From Bacteroidales bacterium (lineage in GTDB: Bacteria; Bacteroidota; Bacteroidia; Bacteroidales; P3), in the NCBI GenBank assembly GCA_017647065.1, contig JAGCLI010000295.1:1-5506 (forward strand): a stretch of DNA of 5,506 nucleotides. The letters run 5' to 3'. The position numbers and the translations under genes are program-made. Shown here piece after piece: positions 5,164-5,506 of this stretch; the stretch's first letter is position 1, and each line of letters opens with the position of its first letter. Below the pieces are notes generated by a model. That model saw only the letters and a list, made by a program, of their open reading frames with translations. It was not told the origin of the DNA and did no database searches.

Positions 5164-5506
5164 GTGGAAAAGATAATAGAATTGTCTTGTAGATGTGAAG
5201 TTTTTTTTGTTGAAGAAGACTTTAAAAAAGCAATTTCTTCTGCTTGTGGCATCGATTTAAAAAAACTTCATTACAAAATACTTCGAAAAAGCATTGATGC
5301 TCGAAAACATCCTGTTTTTCGACTTAAATTATTAGTTAGCGACACTCCAATAAAGCGAAATCCTATAGAACGCAATTATCAAAATGTTAGTAAAGCGGAA
5401 AAAGTTATTGTTGTTGGAGCAGGACCTTGTGGATTATTTGCTGCTTTGAAACTAATAGAAGAGGGCTTTAAACCAATAATTATAGAAAGAGGAAAACCGA
5501 TAAGTG
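5164..5506 (+). CDS. Partial FAD-dependent dehydrogenase (COG2509-like), N-terminus only
   Basis: The frame is open from 5143 to the window end, and 114 residues are visible from the GTG at 5164. An N-terminal domain of about 78 residues contains ILRKSIDARKHPVFRLKL (39-56), whose RKSIDAR core is typical of the COG2509 uncharacterised FAD-dependent dehydrogenases. The Rossmann dinucleotide-binding motif VIVVGAGPCGLFAALK (81-96) follows, then a second strand ending at Glu-108 in IIIERG, expected to bind the FAD ribose. Family members are usually over 500 residues, so most of the protein lies outside the window. Their substrate is unknown. No in-frame ATG occurs in the visible part. GTG 5164 gives an N-terminus like that of relatives; TTG 5152, overlapping the porT-like stop codon, is the only other candidate. 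The four-base gap suggests it belongs to the asparaginase-rfaE1-porT transcript. Confidence 0.85.
   Translation, partial: MEKIIELSCRCEVFFVEEDFKKAISSACGIDLKKLHYKILRKSIDARKHPVFRLKLLVSDTPIKRNPIERNYQNVSKAEKVIVVGAGPCGLFAALKLIEEGFKPIIIERGKPIS

Noticed and set aside
1..5506. Mobile element, CRISPR array, tRNA or defence system
   Set aside because: I saw no transposase or integrase, no long terminal repeats, no regularly spaced repeats and no tRNA-like cloverleaf; nearly all of the window is accounted for by housekeeping and envelope genes.

Overview
The window looks like an ordinary chromosomal segment of a low-GC member of the Bacteroidota. Four things point that way. The intergenic centre carries two promoters of the Bacteroidota type (TTTG, about 20 bases, TAnnTTTG). 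Start codons lack clear Shine-Dalgarno sequences and are preceded by A-rich stretches. Two tandem DUF1573 proteins with an SCGCT motif are present, as is a PorT-like outer-membrane protein of the type IX secretion system, which is confined to this phylum. I cannot name a genus; an uncultured Bacteroidales is a guess.

Left half, minus strand, read from the centre leftwards. A consensus promoter at about 2358-2389 drives two exported 137-residue DUF1573 paralogues (2329-1916 and 1898-1485) and a class I/II PLP aminotransferase (1470-268). The gaps are 17 and 14 bases, so the three probably form one operon. A hairpin at 210-248 followed by a short U-rich tail probably ends the transcript. Beyond it is the N-terminal part of another exported protein with a possible TPR-like helical hairpin (193 to beyond base 1).

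Right half, plus strand. A second promoter of the same type at about 2375-2407 overlaps the minus-strand one. It leads into cytoplasmic (type I) L-asparaginase (2427-3437), a stand-alone heptose-7-phosphate kinase RfaE1/HldA (3443-4438), a PorT-like barrel protein (4455-5159) and the N-terminal third or less of a COG2509-like FAD-dependent dehydrogenase (5164 to beyond 5506). The gaps are 5, 16 and 4 bases, with no hairpin or promoter that I could find between the genes, so this also looks like one transcript.

The two operons combine central nitrogen metabolism (aminotransferase, asparaginase) with envelope functions (DUF1573 proteins, LPS heptose synthesis, PorT). Aspartate released by the asparaginase could feed the aminotransferase, but that link is inference. 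I see no mobile element, CRISPR array, tRNA, rRNA or defence system, and no strong sign of an undescribed system. The most informative non-coding part is the overlapping divergent promoter pair in the 97-base gap at 2330-2426. No gene-free stretch exceeds 300 bases.
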